Assembly: GCA_037893225.1 (NCBI GenBank) | Contig: JAZGUH010000624.1 | Coordinates: 310,001 to 374,000 of the forward strand | From: Hippasteria phrygiana | Lineage: Eukaryota > Echinodermata > Asteroidea > Valvatida > Goniasteridae | Direction: 5' to 3' | DNA: 64,000 nt | Shown here: positions 8,839 to 21,272 of the stretch, piece after piece | How the letters are laid out: every line of letters begins with the position of its first letter | How positions within the stretch are numbered: the stretch's first letter is position 1 | Notes under the pieces: model-generated | Databases searched by the model: none | What the model saw: the letters and a program-made list of their open reading frames with translations, nothing else | Told to the model about the DNA's origin: nothing | Made by a program: the position numbers and the translations under genes

Positions 8839-9161
8839 CCACCCAATGGACTCGTTTGCATTGTATCAAGATCATTACGAGTACATGTAACATTCTAATA
8901 ACAAGAAAACAAACTCCAGCCTGAGTTTTTGCAATAATTATTTTAGAATTGTCAAGGGTTTTACGGTTAGGAACAATAAACCTCTGTCCACAAAAAAATG
9001 TGGCATTTGACACTGCTTAAGCGCCGTAACTTTTATATTAATAGCATCTGTACGTGCATATTTTTTTTCAAATATTCGAACCGGCAAAAAGCTATTCGAA
9101 TATTCGGTTGATGATCGAATATACGAATATTCGCTATATTCGGGACAGCCGTAGTCCTGAA

Positions 9162-11046
9162 GGCGTTTTTATCTGTAAAAGTAGATATAGACCAATAAAA
9201 ACGGATATTTTAAGGGGGTGCCTTTAGGCAAATACAAACTACATGTATGTTGATCTGGGGTTCTCGTGGATTTTTTTTTTGGATTTTTTTGTGGATTTCG
9301 TAGATTTTTTCACCCCTGATAAAATTTTAAAAAGTAATATCACCACTTCAGTATTGACTGTTTCTCCTTTCACCTTCTTAATTTCTTTATATATATGTGG
9401 TAGGGAATACTGTTTATTTTGACACCTTTTTTTTGGCAGAAAACTCCTCCCTGTTCAGTGGGAAGGTTGTAAGTCACCACCTCTTCTGACCTTTCTGTTA
9501 TTTAATTGCATTTTTGCCTTTCAGAAAGAACTTGGGCCAGCTTACTTTTTGTTGTGGGGGGGGGGGGGGGGGGTTGATTACATGTATATTCCAGGTCAAT
9601 CCAGTCAGTTAGCAGTTTACAGATCTATGTTTATTCAAATTTAAATACAAAACAAGGAATCAACATTACTTCTGACTGTATTTCACTTTTCATCACATTT
9701 TGTGGGTCAACAAATTGTGGTATCATGTAAAATGAAGCAAAGATAAAGCTGGTGTTGCTCTGCTTAAATTTAGGACGTACATTGCAGGTCCAGCTGCCAT
9801 TTTTGTATACATTTGTTTTTATAAATTAAAAATGCCTGATTTCCTAGGGGACGAGTAACAACATTTTCGAAATTATTGCTTTATTATTTGTTTAAATATA
9901 TTTTTTAATAAGCAGTTGTGTATCAGTCTTCTTGTTCAGCTGATTAAAGCCCTGTTTTCCCCCTTCATTGCACCCCTCCAATCCTCCCCTTGTTTTGTCT
10001 AGATGTGAATTAGTCTTCTTGTTTCTGTACAACTCCTCCTCCATCACTCGTTTGTTCAGCTTTTTCCTCGCCATTATCTTACACCTACCCCTACTACATT
10101 TTGTACATACACCTACATTGTACATGGAACCCACGCATCTCATCCCCCAACCCCTCCAATAAACTACACATAAATTTACATGATGCACCAGTACTCTGAA
10201 GTCATCTCAAGCCAGACTGCTGGCCCCTGCCTATTCTCAAATAAACCTGTATATATATTTCCCGTCAGGATCCTTTTTATGCATTCGGCCCTTAAAAGCT
10301 CTGTCATGACCATGTGATAAATGAACTCTGCGGCTCGTACCTCAGCGAGATGCAAATGAAGTCTCTTTAGAAATGTACCCTCCCACTAACACGCCTCGGG
10401 TTGTAAAAAGAAAAAAAGAGGGGCTATGTACACTGAAATTGTTATTCTGCCTTCCCCGGTCCGATTCAAAACACCGGACAAAGGAACCGGGCAAATTTCT
10501 GGAGAAAGGGTTTAATTTCATGTCTTCTGGGGATCTTTGTGAAAAGAAGAAAAAAATTCTGCCCAACCTTGTTACACGGACATAAAGAGTTGTTATTCCC
10601 TCTCCATAGTGATCTTTTTTTGTGCAAGGGATTTGGTTGAATAGTGAGGGATTTGCCGTCGTCATTGAACTTTTAGGGACCAGATCAAAAATGGCCATGC
10701 TGTTCTGTCGTTAATTACCATTTTAGCCATGAAATATTGGACAGTAAAAAAAAAAAAAATAAGATTGATGCTGTACATCTAGATTAGAGACTTTGGGAGT
10801 GTCAGAGATTTTTTTTTTTCTTTTCTATATTGCTTTTAGAAATTGCTCCCTGTAAACCAATTTATCACTTTGATGGGCAAATTCAAATTAGCTCTTAAAA
10901 AAGTAAGCAACACTGTTTTGTAAATCACCTAAGAAAATTTGAAATACATGTAGATGGAACCTAATGTACAGACCAGTTTTTATTATCTTCTGGAAATCAC
11001 CTAAAAAAATTGACCCTCCAAAAAAAATAGAATTGTGTAAAAAAAA
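9162..11046. other. Non-coding interval
   Basis: AT-rich DNA with T and A homopolymers and an 18-base G run at 9556-9573. No supported gene, RNA or transposon end. The open frame around 10342-10698 on the minus strand has no recognisable domain and is interspersed with homopolymers. Confidence 0.4.
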
Positions 11047-11050
11047 AAAC

Positions 11051-11135
11051 CCTGGCTGGAGCAGGATTTGAACCGGCAACCTCTGGAATACCGTACTAGT
11101 GCTCTGCCAACTGAGCTCTATGTTGGCGGTCTCCC
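11051..11135 (-). repeat. tRNA-derived SINE-like fragment
   Basis: Read on the minus strand it shows an A-box-like word TAGAGCTCAGTTGGCAGAGC and a B-box-like word CCGGTTCAAATCC, about 34 bases apart, as in a tRNA or tRNA-derived SINE head. The acceptor ends (GGGAGACC against CCAGCC) do not pair well, so a functional tRNA is unlikely. No SINE tail can be delimited. Confidence 0.55.
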
Positions 11136-12485
11136 AAATTGTCATTGTCTTTGTTCAGGTGGGTGCTAGTCGGAAGTCCTTTAACCCAAAATGCCGTATG
11201 GCCAGGGATTATGCCCAATTTTAGGATACAACCTGGGAAGCAACATTGCGGGATCACCCAATGAGTATAGGACTTTTTTACTTATAATTCGTCAAACAAA
11301 CAAATCGGCTTTAGACGTCACTTTTAGTTTCAACATTTCCTTACCTGTCCCTCAAGAAACACCTAGAAAATACATGTAAACTAAAACTACATGTATAACA
11401 TAAGTTACATCCATACCACCCCTTTAACCCTCGGGGCCTTGCTCAACGGCAATTATGTTGCATTCCCATAGTTACTCATGGAGTAAACTGCAAATTTAGA
11501 TCTCCATCAAACCAATTTACATACCGGTAACCCGCTGCCTGTATGATAGCATTAATACACCATGCATCCGATGGTTCCGTGTAATGCTAGAGCTGCTAAC
11601 CAGTGAGTCACCACTCTTGAGAAATGGAGCGTTTTTTTTTCATTTAAAGGGCTAGGCCAGCCACTGTAATGTAAGCGGACATGTACGCCATCCATATTTA
11701 ATACTTTGAAATTGCAAGATGAAGTTCAATTCCTACCCTGGAGCTATCAAAAATTAGCCCATGTTTTGCAGTATTTTGATAGAATCGGTACTGATGGCCT
11801 GCCCTGTAATTGTGCCTTAGCAGAACAAACAGACCACCTGCCAAAGTGAGGGGGCAAGGAGGACCCCCCCCCCCCCATTTGGAACCCTTGACACCCCCCC
11901 CCCCCCCCCCCCCCCCACTTTTAGAGCCCTTGGGCATTTTTCAAACCCTGGCTTGGGCTTGGGCTTTGTCTCCAGCTATTCCCCATCCCCATTGCCAATC
12001 TGAAGGCTTGAGTACGTTAATAAATAAACAGGCTCTGGCTCTTGGTTAAAATAGAAGACTAGCTTTGATGTACATGTAACAAAAACAGTGTCCCAGATCT
12101 TACCAAATCTGGGGACATAAAATTACGCCAAGCCCAAGCCAGAGTTTGAGAAATTCCCCTTGTATATCCCCCTCTCCCCCCCCCCCCCCAACCCCACGGT
12201 AAAAATCTGATTTTCTTTCCATTTGTTTGTTTGTTTGTTTAGAATATGCTGGGATGACGCCCTGTCATCTGTTGTGCTGTGATGCATTTAGTTGGGACGT
12301 ACATGTACAATGTATGTGTAACGGTTATTGAAAGCCACCCCCCCCCCCTGAAAGTCTAGATACTTGCCCACCTTAAAAACAGACATCCCCCCCCCCCCCC
12401 CTTCCAAGAAAACTCTTCCATGGATACATTTTCTTGCCCTCTTATTTTTAAAAGCAACAAACAAGAGAAAAATTAAAAATTGTAA
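11136..12485. other. Non-coding interval with long C runs
   Basis: Contains C runs at about 11865-11877, 11894-11916 (23 C), 12176-12189, 12339-12348 and 12387-12402. The proline/glycine-rich frames here are translations of these runs, not genes. Nothing else recognised. Confidence 0.45.
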
Positions 12486-12590
12486 GGGTGGTGGGGTTTG
12501 GCAATTCAAAATGTGGCCAACCCTACCACCTCTGATTGTAACCAATTTACCTAGCATTGTATTGGGTAATTTCAATTTAAAAAGAAAGTT
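12486..12590. repeat. Dispersed repeat GGCAATTCAAAATGTGGCCA
   Basis: Shares GGCAATTCAAAATGTGGCCA, ACCCTACCACCTCTG and GTATTGGGTAATTTCAAT with 27585-27670. Related pieces lie at 28080-28154 and 38430-38480. The GGTTGGC...GCCAACC arms flanking the central words form a hairpin, perfect over 11 bp at 27587-27619. Family unknown. Confidence 0.6.
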
Positions 12591-13668
12591 AACAAATTTT
12601 GGGAATAAAAAATGACAAAAGCCGACTTGAGTCTGCATCCTCCCGGACACCATACATCTAGTACTCTTGCCCTACAAAAATGTATGTGGGTACTATCCCA
12701 ATTTTGGTCATTCTTATTTTGTGTATGTTTTGAATGCTAAATGTTTGGTAAAGCCCATCGGGAATTTTGATTATAGCATTTCGCGAAAGAACCTTCTTTT
12801 TTCCTATTTTTGTGTATTTATTAATTTTTTGAAGCAGGTAATTGCTTAACTTATTTTTGGTTTTACTTGGCCTCTGCGTTTACATCTGAAATGATCTGGA
12901 CCACTAGTGACACATTACCCCATCTTGGCATTTCAATGAGATTGCTAAGTGGATTGGAATCAGACTGGCGCCAGGGAGTCCATGTGTCTGTCAAGGTGGA
13001 ACATTAATCATACGTGGCATTGGGAACCAAATCCCCATCATCAAGCCCATATCAAGTCTAGGCAAATATTCATACACGTATACATGTACATGAGGCCTTC
13101 TGTGTAACATACATTGTATTTGTACAGTGTGGGTTGTGCAGAGAGTGTATTGTCCGTTTCAGCAGAAACTAATGTGAATTTCTTTCTTTTCTTCAGATTT
13201 TAAAAGAATAATTTGTGCACTTGCAAATATTTTATTGTTTTCAATTGTTCTGATTTTTTTTTTTTTATTCAGATTGATATGTCTGAAATTTTTCTCAGTT
13301 AATGTTTTATTTTCTTTTTCTTTTATTTGTTGGGGGGGGGTTCAAAATTTCCCCCCACGATTTTCTGTTTTTTTACACAGTTCTCTACATTCAGTGGAAT
13401 GAGCTGATGGAAATATGTTATGACAAACTTGAGCGTGATGGACTTGAGTACCCTGGCTGTTCCCTCTCATTCAAAACCTTAGAAGAATTATTTTTTTAAT
13501 AAGAAGGAATCTTCTTTTTTAAAAATTCAAAAATATCAAATGATTTTTATAGAGTAAATTAAAATTGCATCTGGCACCAGTGTACATGTACACTACAGTA
13601 GAACCAATGTGTAATTTTTGGGCAAAAACCTGACTTCAGACTTTCTCACAATTGTGGGGGTAATTTCA
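12591..13668. other. Non-coding interval
   Basis: AT-rich with T homopolymers and a few TGTACA words. No supported gene or element boundary. Confidence 0.35.
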
Positions 13669-13676
13669 GTCCCCAA

Positions 13677-14277
13677 TAGGGGTGTGCATCAGAACCGGGT
13701 ACCCGACTACCCAACCGTTCATGTCGGAAACCGGTTCAAGATTATGGAATCGAGTACCCGTACAACTTTACATTATAGCACAGTAACTTCCCAGAAAATG
13801 AAAAAGGAAAGGTTTCAAATGTTATTTGTCGGGAATTTTCAAAATTAAAACACGACTACATGGGAAACCAGCACAGATTTCATGTTTATGACGCTCACGA
13901 AAATTGACAATAAAGGGAATTTACCGGTTGTGGTTTTTGTAGTCTGGGTATGGATAAAGAGCCTCGACGAGACATGTGTAAGACCATGCCTCATTCCACG
14001 ATCAATACAACTGTATAAAGCTTCTGTCTTTTGTGATATGCCGGCGCATGCACGTGCCGGAACATGTAATGGCGGAGTTGTGATCATGTTTACAAGACGG
14101 GCATAAGATTTTTCAGACTTTTGTCTGAAATCAGACTTTTGAATCTCAGAGAAAGACTTTATTGCAACTTCCGGGATTGGAAGTTTTGGGTTGGGTTTCT
14201 TTAACGGGTACCCGGGTACCCGTATTTTTTTCAATCGGATACCCGGTTCTTTTACTACCCGTAAATGCGCACCCCTA
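13677..14277. mobile_element. hAT-like MITE, GGGTACCCG family, copy 1
   Basis: A 601-bp element starting TAGGGGTGTGCATC and ending GCGCACCCCTA. It is flanked by a perfect 8-bp target duplication, GTCCCCAA (13669-13676 and 14278-14285). Subterminal regions are rich in GGGTACCCG palindromes. The 8-bp duplication supports the hAT superfamily. No transposase: internal frames are short. A second copy, itself interrupted, is at 46206-47160. Confidence 0.85.
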
Positions 14278-14604
14278 GTCCCCAACATGTATAATAATCA
14301 GGCCTTCCTTTGCCTTCGTTTCATGCTCTGGACAAGAACCAGGCTCACTGGCATCCCTGAGCAGACCAAAGATGGGGTATTTTTTACATGTCACATTCAC
14401 ACCTCTAACCCAGATTTGAACATGAGTCTTGAACTCCATGTTTACCCATTCCTGGCTCGTGGGTGACCCCAGAATGATCCCGTGGTCTTTTGTTGGGCGT
14501 GGTCTTCAACGTTAACTTACGATGTACTTACATACAGTGAGTACATGATTTATCTTTTGAATTTTTCCCATTCTGTCTGGGTGTTATTAGTGGGGTATCA
14601 ATTT

Positions 14605-14632
14605 CCCCCCCCCCCCCCCCTGGGGGGGGGGG
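14605..14632. repeat. C16-T-G11 homopolymer hairpin
   Basis: Sixteen C directly followed by T and eleven G. Either strand can fold on itself, and the G side can form a quadruplex. Collapse or slippage in the assembly is possible. Confidence 0.8.
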
Positions 14633-14949
14633 CCAGATTATTTACTGTTTTTGTGCTCAAGGGTGGGCTTTGTTTTTAGTTGAAATAAAGTCGTCTCTAT
14701 ACTTTATTAGAAGAGAATGGTGCCCCAGAGGTTGGATTTTGGTCGTTTCGATTTGGTAGTGTGGGGGGGGGGGGGGGCACTTGTGCAATAATAGACAAAA
14801 CATACATACAGTACATGTAGGTACAGTACATTTACATGTATGCACTGAAAACTAAAATAAAGTGGAAAGAAAAACCAGGCACTTCATTTACGTTTAGAAA
14901 ATACTGGTGCAAATTGACGGCCAGTTTTAATGTATGCAAAAACCCATAC

Positions 14950-15398
14950 TGGGGCTGTCCCGAATATACCGAATATTCCAATAGCTTTTTGCTGGTTCGA
15001 ATATTCACAAAAAAATATGAACGTACAGATACGACTCTGATGCTATTTTAATATAAAAGTTACGGCGCTTAGCAGTGTCAAATGCCGCATTTTTTGTGGA
15101 CAGAGGTTTATTGTTTCCAACCGTAAAACCCTTGACACTTCTAAAATAATTATTGCAAAAACTCGGGCTGGAGTTTGGTTTCTTGTTATCAGAACGTTAT
15201 ACGTACTGGTAATGATCTTGATACAATGCAAAAAATGTCCATCCGGTGGTCTCTAATATCGATCGCAGCATGTAAAACACCGGCGTGCTTTGCATGCAAC
15301 TTTTTTAACCGGCGCGGCATGCAGTTGCAGCAGACGCCTGAAAGACTTGATCGGCGAGTATCGAATATTCAAATATTCGGTCAAGCCCAGTCTCGGGA
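14950..15398 (+). mobile_element. hAT-like MITE, CGAATATTCG family, copy 3 (3'-truncated)
   Basis: Begins TGGGGCTGTCCCGAATATAC and follows the interior of copy 1 (4715-5153) and copy 2 (7953-9153, reversed), including GTTACGGCGCTTAGCAGTGT and GATCGGCGAGTATCGAATAT. It stops inside the 3' subterminal region at about AGTCTCG, so the last 40 or so bases and the right terminal repeat are lost. This copy lacks the 8129-8838 insert and so defines that insertion site. Confidence 0.75.
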
Positions 15399-15540
15399 TG
15401 ATGTAAAATTTGAAATAAAATTAATAAAGGGAAAATATCTAGTTTAATTTTAATACATGTACACATACATGTATGTATACATAGCCTACATGTACAATGT
15501 ACTGTACCTGTAGGTCTGCAAAACAGACCCCCTTTATTCC

Positions 15541-15596
15541 GGGGGGGGGGGGGGGGGGGGGGGGGCGGGCCAAAGGGGGCCATGCCCCCCCCCCCC
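15541..15596. repeat. G25 ... C12 homopolymer hairpin
   Basis: A run of 25 G, then about 19 mixed bases, then 12 C. It can form a G/C hairpin or a quadruplex. The glycine/proline frames in it are not genes. Confidence 0.8.
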
Positions 15597-15599
15597 AAA

Positions 15600-17153
15600 A
15601 AAAAAAAAACCAAACAATTTATTTATTTATTATTTTTTTAAAACTTAACTGACGTCGCTAAAAGGCAGCCACTGCATACACCACCCACAAAAACTCAGCC
15701 CAAATTTTTGTTGGCCCCTCCCAAAAATTTTTTAAAAAAAAATGTTTGGTCCCCCCAAAAATTGTGTTCTGGATCCGCCCTTGCCTTTACTCTGAATTCT
15801 TTAATGCAGAATTTTCTGGGGTAGGGAGTGTTCACAGTGTCAACCACCATGTTTTCATTTTTTTGGAAAGATCACAAGTCTATGGCTGACATCAGACAGG
15901 AATACTAAACAAACCATCAGTATCCATCAGCGAGTTCGAGATGTTGGATTTATTTACAGTGACCCACTACATGTCCTAGCAGAAAATCTCTGGGATAAAA
16001 TTGCTTGATTACACTTTGCCCGTGCCTGTTCATAGCAAATATGCACACGTCCCTAAGCCTGACAACACAAATGGTGCAAAGTTTTTGTACTGTATGTGTT
16101 TTGTTCTTTATACATTTTCATTCTTGGAAAGTTACAAAATAACCTCAACGATTGGTGCCGGGTGTCTGATGCCCAAAGATGCCTGCGATTTCATCGCAGG
16201 CTTTCACACGAGACAACACAGTCCGGTAGTTTTTGTGTTTAAATGTCAATTATACAAAGAGGATGTAAAAGTACAAGACCACTTTGTCAAAATTTGCTGT
16301 AAATATAACACTACCGAAGTGTTGTTTATTTACAGAGAATCTACTGTTCTCCTACACAAATCTCATGACGCAGCAACTGACCAATCAGAACTTGCAGAAA
16401 TGTGTGTTTACAAAAGGTAAGCAGCAAACTGTGCATGCGTAAAGGTATCCTTGCGAAAAATCGCATCGATACATACACACGACCAATCTCGGTGATCGTT
16501 GCACGGATGTCGCATCTATGCAAAATTTGGAGGAGGTCTCGATCCCTGTCACGAACCGCATGGGACCCATGCGATGTGGTGACAGAGATGTGCTTCCACA
16601 CGGCACGGAATCTGTGCGTTTGTGACATAGATGCGAATTAATTGCACGGGACCCGTGTTTCCAACGGTCGTGTGAAATGGGCTTATGTCATACTATGCAC
16701 ATTGGTTTATCCATGGAGGAAGGAATAAACCACAGAATCTAACCAACTGTCTGGATCTCCAGTACTCAAACACCTGCAAATACATAGTACAAGTCCCAAA
16801 CAATCCTCCAAATATTTACACCAGGGAAACAGTAAATTATACTCCTGAAGGGGTTCCTGATCAGGCATGAGGCAGGGCTGGGAGTGGTCACCCGGATCTG
16901 CTCCACTGAACCCAGGGGACAATAAATCCACTGCAATAAGGAGCCCCTGCTTCATTCTTCATTGACCTGGGGCAGAGGTTGTAAATATGGGCTTCAAGCC
17001 ATTTGACAAATGTTGTGGGGTTGTGGGGGGGGGGGGGGGGGAGTCTGGGGGGGGGGGGGGGGAGTCTGCATGAGGTGTGATAAATTGTTGCTTCAGTCAG
17101 TCCTAGAGCTGATCATTTTCTGAGAATTTTTGTATTGTCAATTTTTAATATAT
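15600..17153. other. Non-coding interval
   Basis: Includes a GCCTGCGATTTCATCGCAGGC hairpin near 16180, G runs at 17025-17041 and 17047-17062, and a CGCATGGGACCCATGCG palindrome near 16557. An open frame at 16001-16420 has no ATG at its start and no recognisable domain, so I do not call it. Confidence 0.4.
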
Positions 17154-17220
17154 TAACCCCAACAGTCCCGAATCCTTCAATTTCAATACTATTTTTCACA
17201 CCACCTAGGGAGTTTATGAT
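17154..17220. repeat. Fragment of TTAACCC repeat
   Basis: TTAACCCCAACAGTCCCGAA through CACCTAGGGAGTT closely resembles 33543-33605 (TTAACCCTAACAGTCCCAAA ... CACCCTAGGGGGTT). Both look like end fragments of the TTAA/CCCTAA group seen intact at 27815-28027 and 40844-41048. Confidence 0.45.
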
Positions 17221-17732
17221 GATGATGTCATATGCTATGGCGATCTCGTTGTATTGTCCGTAAGCTAGTGTCTGGCTAGGTCCTCGGCCAAGTGAAGGGC
17301 TGCAATGCCACCAGTAAGGCGAGAGAGTGGGCATAAAAATGGGTATTATGTTGCAAAATTTGAAAAATGAGTTGTGCATACACGCAGCTGAATAGGTCTG
17401 AGCTATTTAATGAAGAAATGCTTTCTTGATTGCTTGTAGAGAAAGGTTTTCTTTTTCTTTCCGGACAAGAAAGTTGTTCTCACATTGGTAAATATTTTCC
17501 TATTTTCAGAAGAGTAAGGAAATTATTTGTTGCAGACGTATTTCTTGGGTAAGAAAAGCACTCCCAAAATAGGAAAATATTTTTTTTAATTGAGAAAATG
17601 ATTATGGAAAATATCTAAAGTGAAGAAAAAATAATCTGGAAGTATTTATAGATATATTTAAAATCTTGATCTTGCTATTCTCCTACTATTTCAACCGAGT
17701 CTGTTTGAAAGCCTGGAAGTTGCACACCATTT

Positions 17733-17982
17733 GTGACCCGCTCCTATAAAAATGAGTCTGATGTGTTAAAAATACCTTTTTAAGCTTTACAGTTGGTCTG
17801 AAAAAGCATGAAATAAGCTTTCATTTGATATGGAACAACTCTGTGGTGTAATGCATTTTTATTTTATTTCTATTTTAAGTGTGCGATTTCTTAAAGTTGT
17901 ATTAAAAGTCTGTGACATTAAACTACCCCGTACGTGAAAGTATAATGCGCGACATCCGACTCATTTTTGTAGAGCGGGTCAC
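17733..17982. mobile_element. MITE with GTGACCCGCTC ends and 4-bp duplication, copy 1
   Basis: A 250-bp element. The left end GTGACCCGCTC (then TATAAAAATGAGTC) matches in inverted form the right end GACTCATTTTTGTAGAGCGG (then GTCAC). Flanked by ATTT at 17729-17732 and 17983-17986. The second copy at 26967-27411 has the same outer 12 bases and its own 4-bp duplication, AAAT. A 4-bp duplication not restricted to TTAA is uncommon; among known superfamilies it would fit Sola1 or Ginger better than hAT or piggyBac, but this is inference. Confidence 0.75.
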
Positions 17983-17986
17983 ATTT

Positions 17987-19892
17987 TGCTTATAAATGTA
18001 GGCATCATGTACAGCTTCCAGTTCTTTATACATGTACAATGTATTGTACACATGTAGTAATTGCTAAGTCAACCTCAATTGATTTAAGTTGTCACCATCT
18101 CTGCCCAGTCTGGAATTCCAAAGTGACACCTGATCCCTCCTAGGGGTGAATACACCCCCAGGGCTCCCACAGTCCCGCCTCTCCTCCTTTGACTAGAATC
18201 CCCCCCTGATTGACACCTCATTGCTGCACAGTAACCAAGACAACCGTACATCACAGTACATGTACCTGACCCCCCAGGGTCACCAAGGGTAGATGACCTC
18301 TGCAGGAGGCTTGACCTCTTCTATCCTGTCCCCCTCCATCCTTGCCTCGACCCTCCTTCCAACCCACACGTCAATTCGCAGTGTTTTTGAACAACCATCA
18401 AATGTTGGAAACCCCGCTTTTGGCAGAAATTTCAATATAAGTACACATGCATACTTCTCAGTTAATTACTTAATAAAATCTCTCTTTGTTATACGTATTA
18501 CATACTATTTAACCCGAACATAACCCCATCCTCCAATAAGCCAAAAGAAAACAATTCATAGAATTGTTTTGGTCCAAATTAAAGACACCAAGTTGCTCAT
18601 CTCCCATACCCAATTAACCACATCTCAACCTCCCGCTCTCGATCCAGTTTGACAATAGAGCCAATGTCCTCTGACCTCTAACCTAAGATGTCGGCTTTCT
18701 TCAGAGTGACTCCATCTTGCTACCTGGACTCGCTCTATCCATAGAGCAAGTTTCTATGCTCTATCATAGTATTGAGGCAAATTGCAGGTGGCAGGTTTTT
18801 TGTGTCTGCACCACCCCCCCCCCCCCCCCCCCCCCTAACTCCCAAGTGGTAAGGATTGGGCCAGTAATGCATTGTCCAGTGCCTAGTTAAGCGTGAATAT
18901 ACTGTACATCCCTTAATCCCTTGGCCATATTGTGTGGCTAATTGGCATGTTTCCCATGTATAGCTATTTGTGGATTTACAGCTGTAGAGAGTGTAAGGGT
19001 GTTTACAGAACTCACACAATTTTGTAGGTACACAAGGGCTGCTTGTGAATTTGTGTTCCCCTGTAGGCAGGTGAAGCAATTTTCATGAATAAATTATCGG
19101 TTGCATTGATCACTGCACAGCTTGCACTTAGGTTCTCGGTCTCTTTTGCCCCTTAAATTAGAAATATCCCAAAGATATCACAGTAAAGAAAAATGGGTAC
19201 AGGTGGATTCGAACTAGGGACCTTTTGATCCATAGCCCATCCCACTATAGATGTATATCCACGACAACAGCCGTTCTTTAAAATGATTGAATGTAACTAG
19301 TTGACTAAATACTAACAATGATGTGACGTTCTGTTCTATTATAATGAATAAACATAACTTTCTCATCAAAAACTACTGAATTATTCATGATTATTGCTTC
19401 ACCCGCCTACGGGAAAAAACATTCCTCCTAGAAAAACAGGTGCACCCCGGTTGCCTCCCTGCAAATTGAACCTAAATTTCACCTCTAAAGACTACTTAGA
19501 CAAGTCCATCATCATTTCCCCCGCCGCTTCTTATTCTGTGAGCATCTACTTCATGTCTTATCAACAGCTTTCTGGCCACCAGAAAAAATCCCAAATTAAA
19601 TGAGAAAAATGGTCTAGCCGATTGGAAATTGACAAAGACGGCAGAGGAAAAAAAGATGAATCTTTTTCTGGATGGCCAAGTGGATAATTCCACCTGCTCG
19701 GCCAAAGCCTGAAAGTTGAAATAAGTAATCAAGTCCCCCCCCCCCCCCCCCCCCCCTAGTCTGCTTTATTTGATTTGGTTGCCAAGGTGCCACTCTGGAA
19801 TGTGTACACTTTCATTACTGGTCTCACCCAAGAGGAATCTTACCCCGAAAGGTCAAAGAGGTCACGTGGTATTGATCTAGTGATAGAGGCTG
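17987..19892. other. Non-coding interval
   Basis: Contains C runs near 18812-18834 and 19737-19756 and scattered TACATG words. A weak tRNA-like B box on the minus strand near 19210 (TAGTTCGAATCCACC) has no matching A box that I can support. No gene is recognised. Confidence 0.35.
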
Positions 19893-19940
19893 GTTATACC
19901 ATGGAGGAAGAAACTGTGTTTTCTTCCTCCATGGTTATAC
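19893..19940. repeat. Short perfect-stem hairpin
   Basis: GTTATACCATGGAGGAAGAA reads back across a loop of about 6 bases, ending ...TTCTTCCTCCATGGTTATAC, with one extra base. It may be a tiny fold-back or an inverted microduplication. No flanking duplication was identified. Confidence 0.65.
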
Positions 19941-21272
19941 TGCTTGTAGAAACTACCAAATGCCTTACATGTACAATGTATATTTTGTGCGGCTTCACAC
20001 TTGGAACAAGAGAAGATTTCTTTAAAATTCATGTAGAGCCTGAACGAGCGGCCATTTTTTTTTGCAGGGTGTGATTTCAAAAGTAGGTATATATAAAATC
20101 ACGTACAAATTGGCCCAGTTACACGCAAAACCACAGTATTCCTTTCCGAGTGTAAAGTGTCTTGGGTGCAAGTTGGGTGCATTTACATTTTGCTTTGAAG
20201 CGTAGTGTTGCACTGCAAAGCAATTAACCTACATGAACAGTATTAACTAGGTCAATTTTTGAAATGGGGCTGGGTTAATTGATCACTGTACATTTTGTGC
20301 GTGATTATACTGATGGGTCGTTCCTAAAATTTGGGCTCCAAAAGTGACATTTTGTTGGTGTCCCTGTTACATAGTGACACGTATCACATTTTGCAATTCC
20401 GGACACATTCTTTAATGCCTTCTATCTCCAAGAGTGATTGTGTATATAAAGCAAAGTACCTGGGAAACAAGTTAAAAATAGTGTGAAGTCGATTTTAATG
20501 ATACTTGATGGAAATTACACAGGTCAGGTGTAACAGGAACACCAAAAATGTCCGGGGGGGTGGGGGGGGGGGGAACGTACCCCCCAAATTTTGATTAAAA
20601 TTTTGATAAAAAGACTGAAGGCAGCATTAACCGGCCACAACCCTCTACAATAAAAAAAAATACTTCATGTAGTAATATTACAAACATACTTAAATCAGTC
20701 TTTCTTTCTCAAAACCCAATGTGCTTTAACCCCTCGCAATATTCCATTTTGGCTGTCCCCCCCCCCCCCCCCCCTCCCCCCCTAACAAATTCTTGATCTC
20801 TGCCTGCAGTACCTTTTCAAAATGATGTACAGGTCTGTGATTTCCCATCTGTGTGAAATTACAGTTCCTGAATTTGAAATACTGGTACCATCATTGATTG
20901 CTGCAACCAATTCCAGCTAATAGAATTTATTCACTAATTGAATCATTGCAATGTCCACGGTGCCTTAACTCAATTTCTCTGCAATCAGCTTTCTGACATG
21001 TTGAGATATTTTCTGTTGATTTGATTTGCAGATGTGATGGGAAAATAAAGTCAAGTGTATTGCTGAAGCCATCCTGGGATGATGCCCGGTCGCAGCAGGA
21101 TTCCATCAGCAGCCTGCCTATTGTAAGGTCGGTATCATCTTCCAGTGTTTGATCTCCATCGTTTGTATTGATTTATTTTTGGTTTTTGGCAATTTGAAAC
21201 AGTGCGCCACCAAGAGTTTTTTTATCAAACAATCCACAAGGCAAACTGACTAGGTAAATTTGAATACATGTG
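19941..21272. other. Non-coding interval
   Basis: Mixed AT-rich DNA with a broken G run near 20556-20572 and a C run at about 20757-20774. No supported gene, RNA or transposon boundary. Confidence 0.35.

Larger units (their letters stand above)
7953..9153 (-). mobile_element. hAT-like MITE, CGAATATTCG family, with nested insertion
   Basis: Begins TAGGGCTGTTAATTTTCG and ends GGGACAGCCGTA on the minus orientation. It is flanked by a perfect 8-bp duplication, GTCCTGAA (7945-7952 and 9154-9161). Outer parts align with copies 4715-5153 and 14950-15398 in reverse complement. Between GATATTTGAGA and CCACCCAATGGA, which would be adjacent by comparison with the copy at 14950, about 710 bases (8129-8838) are inserted. 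The remaining MITE is about 490 bp, similar to its relatives. Confidence 0.82.

Noticed and set aside
16001..16420. 139-codon open frame on the plus strand
   Set aside because: It has no ATG at its start, no domain, and no splice or promoter context. It could be an old exon, but nothing supports that.
19196..19260. tRNA gene on the minus strand
   Set aside because: A B-box-like TAGTTCGAATCCACC is present, but no convincing A box or acceptor pairing. At most a SINE remnant.
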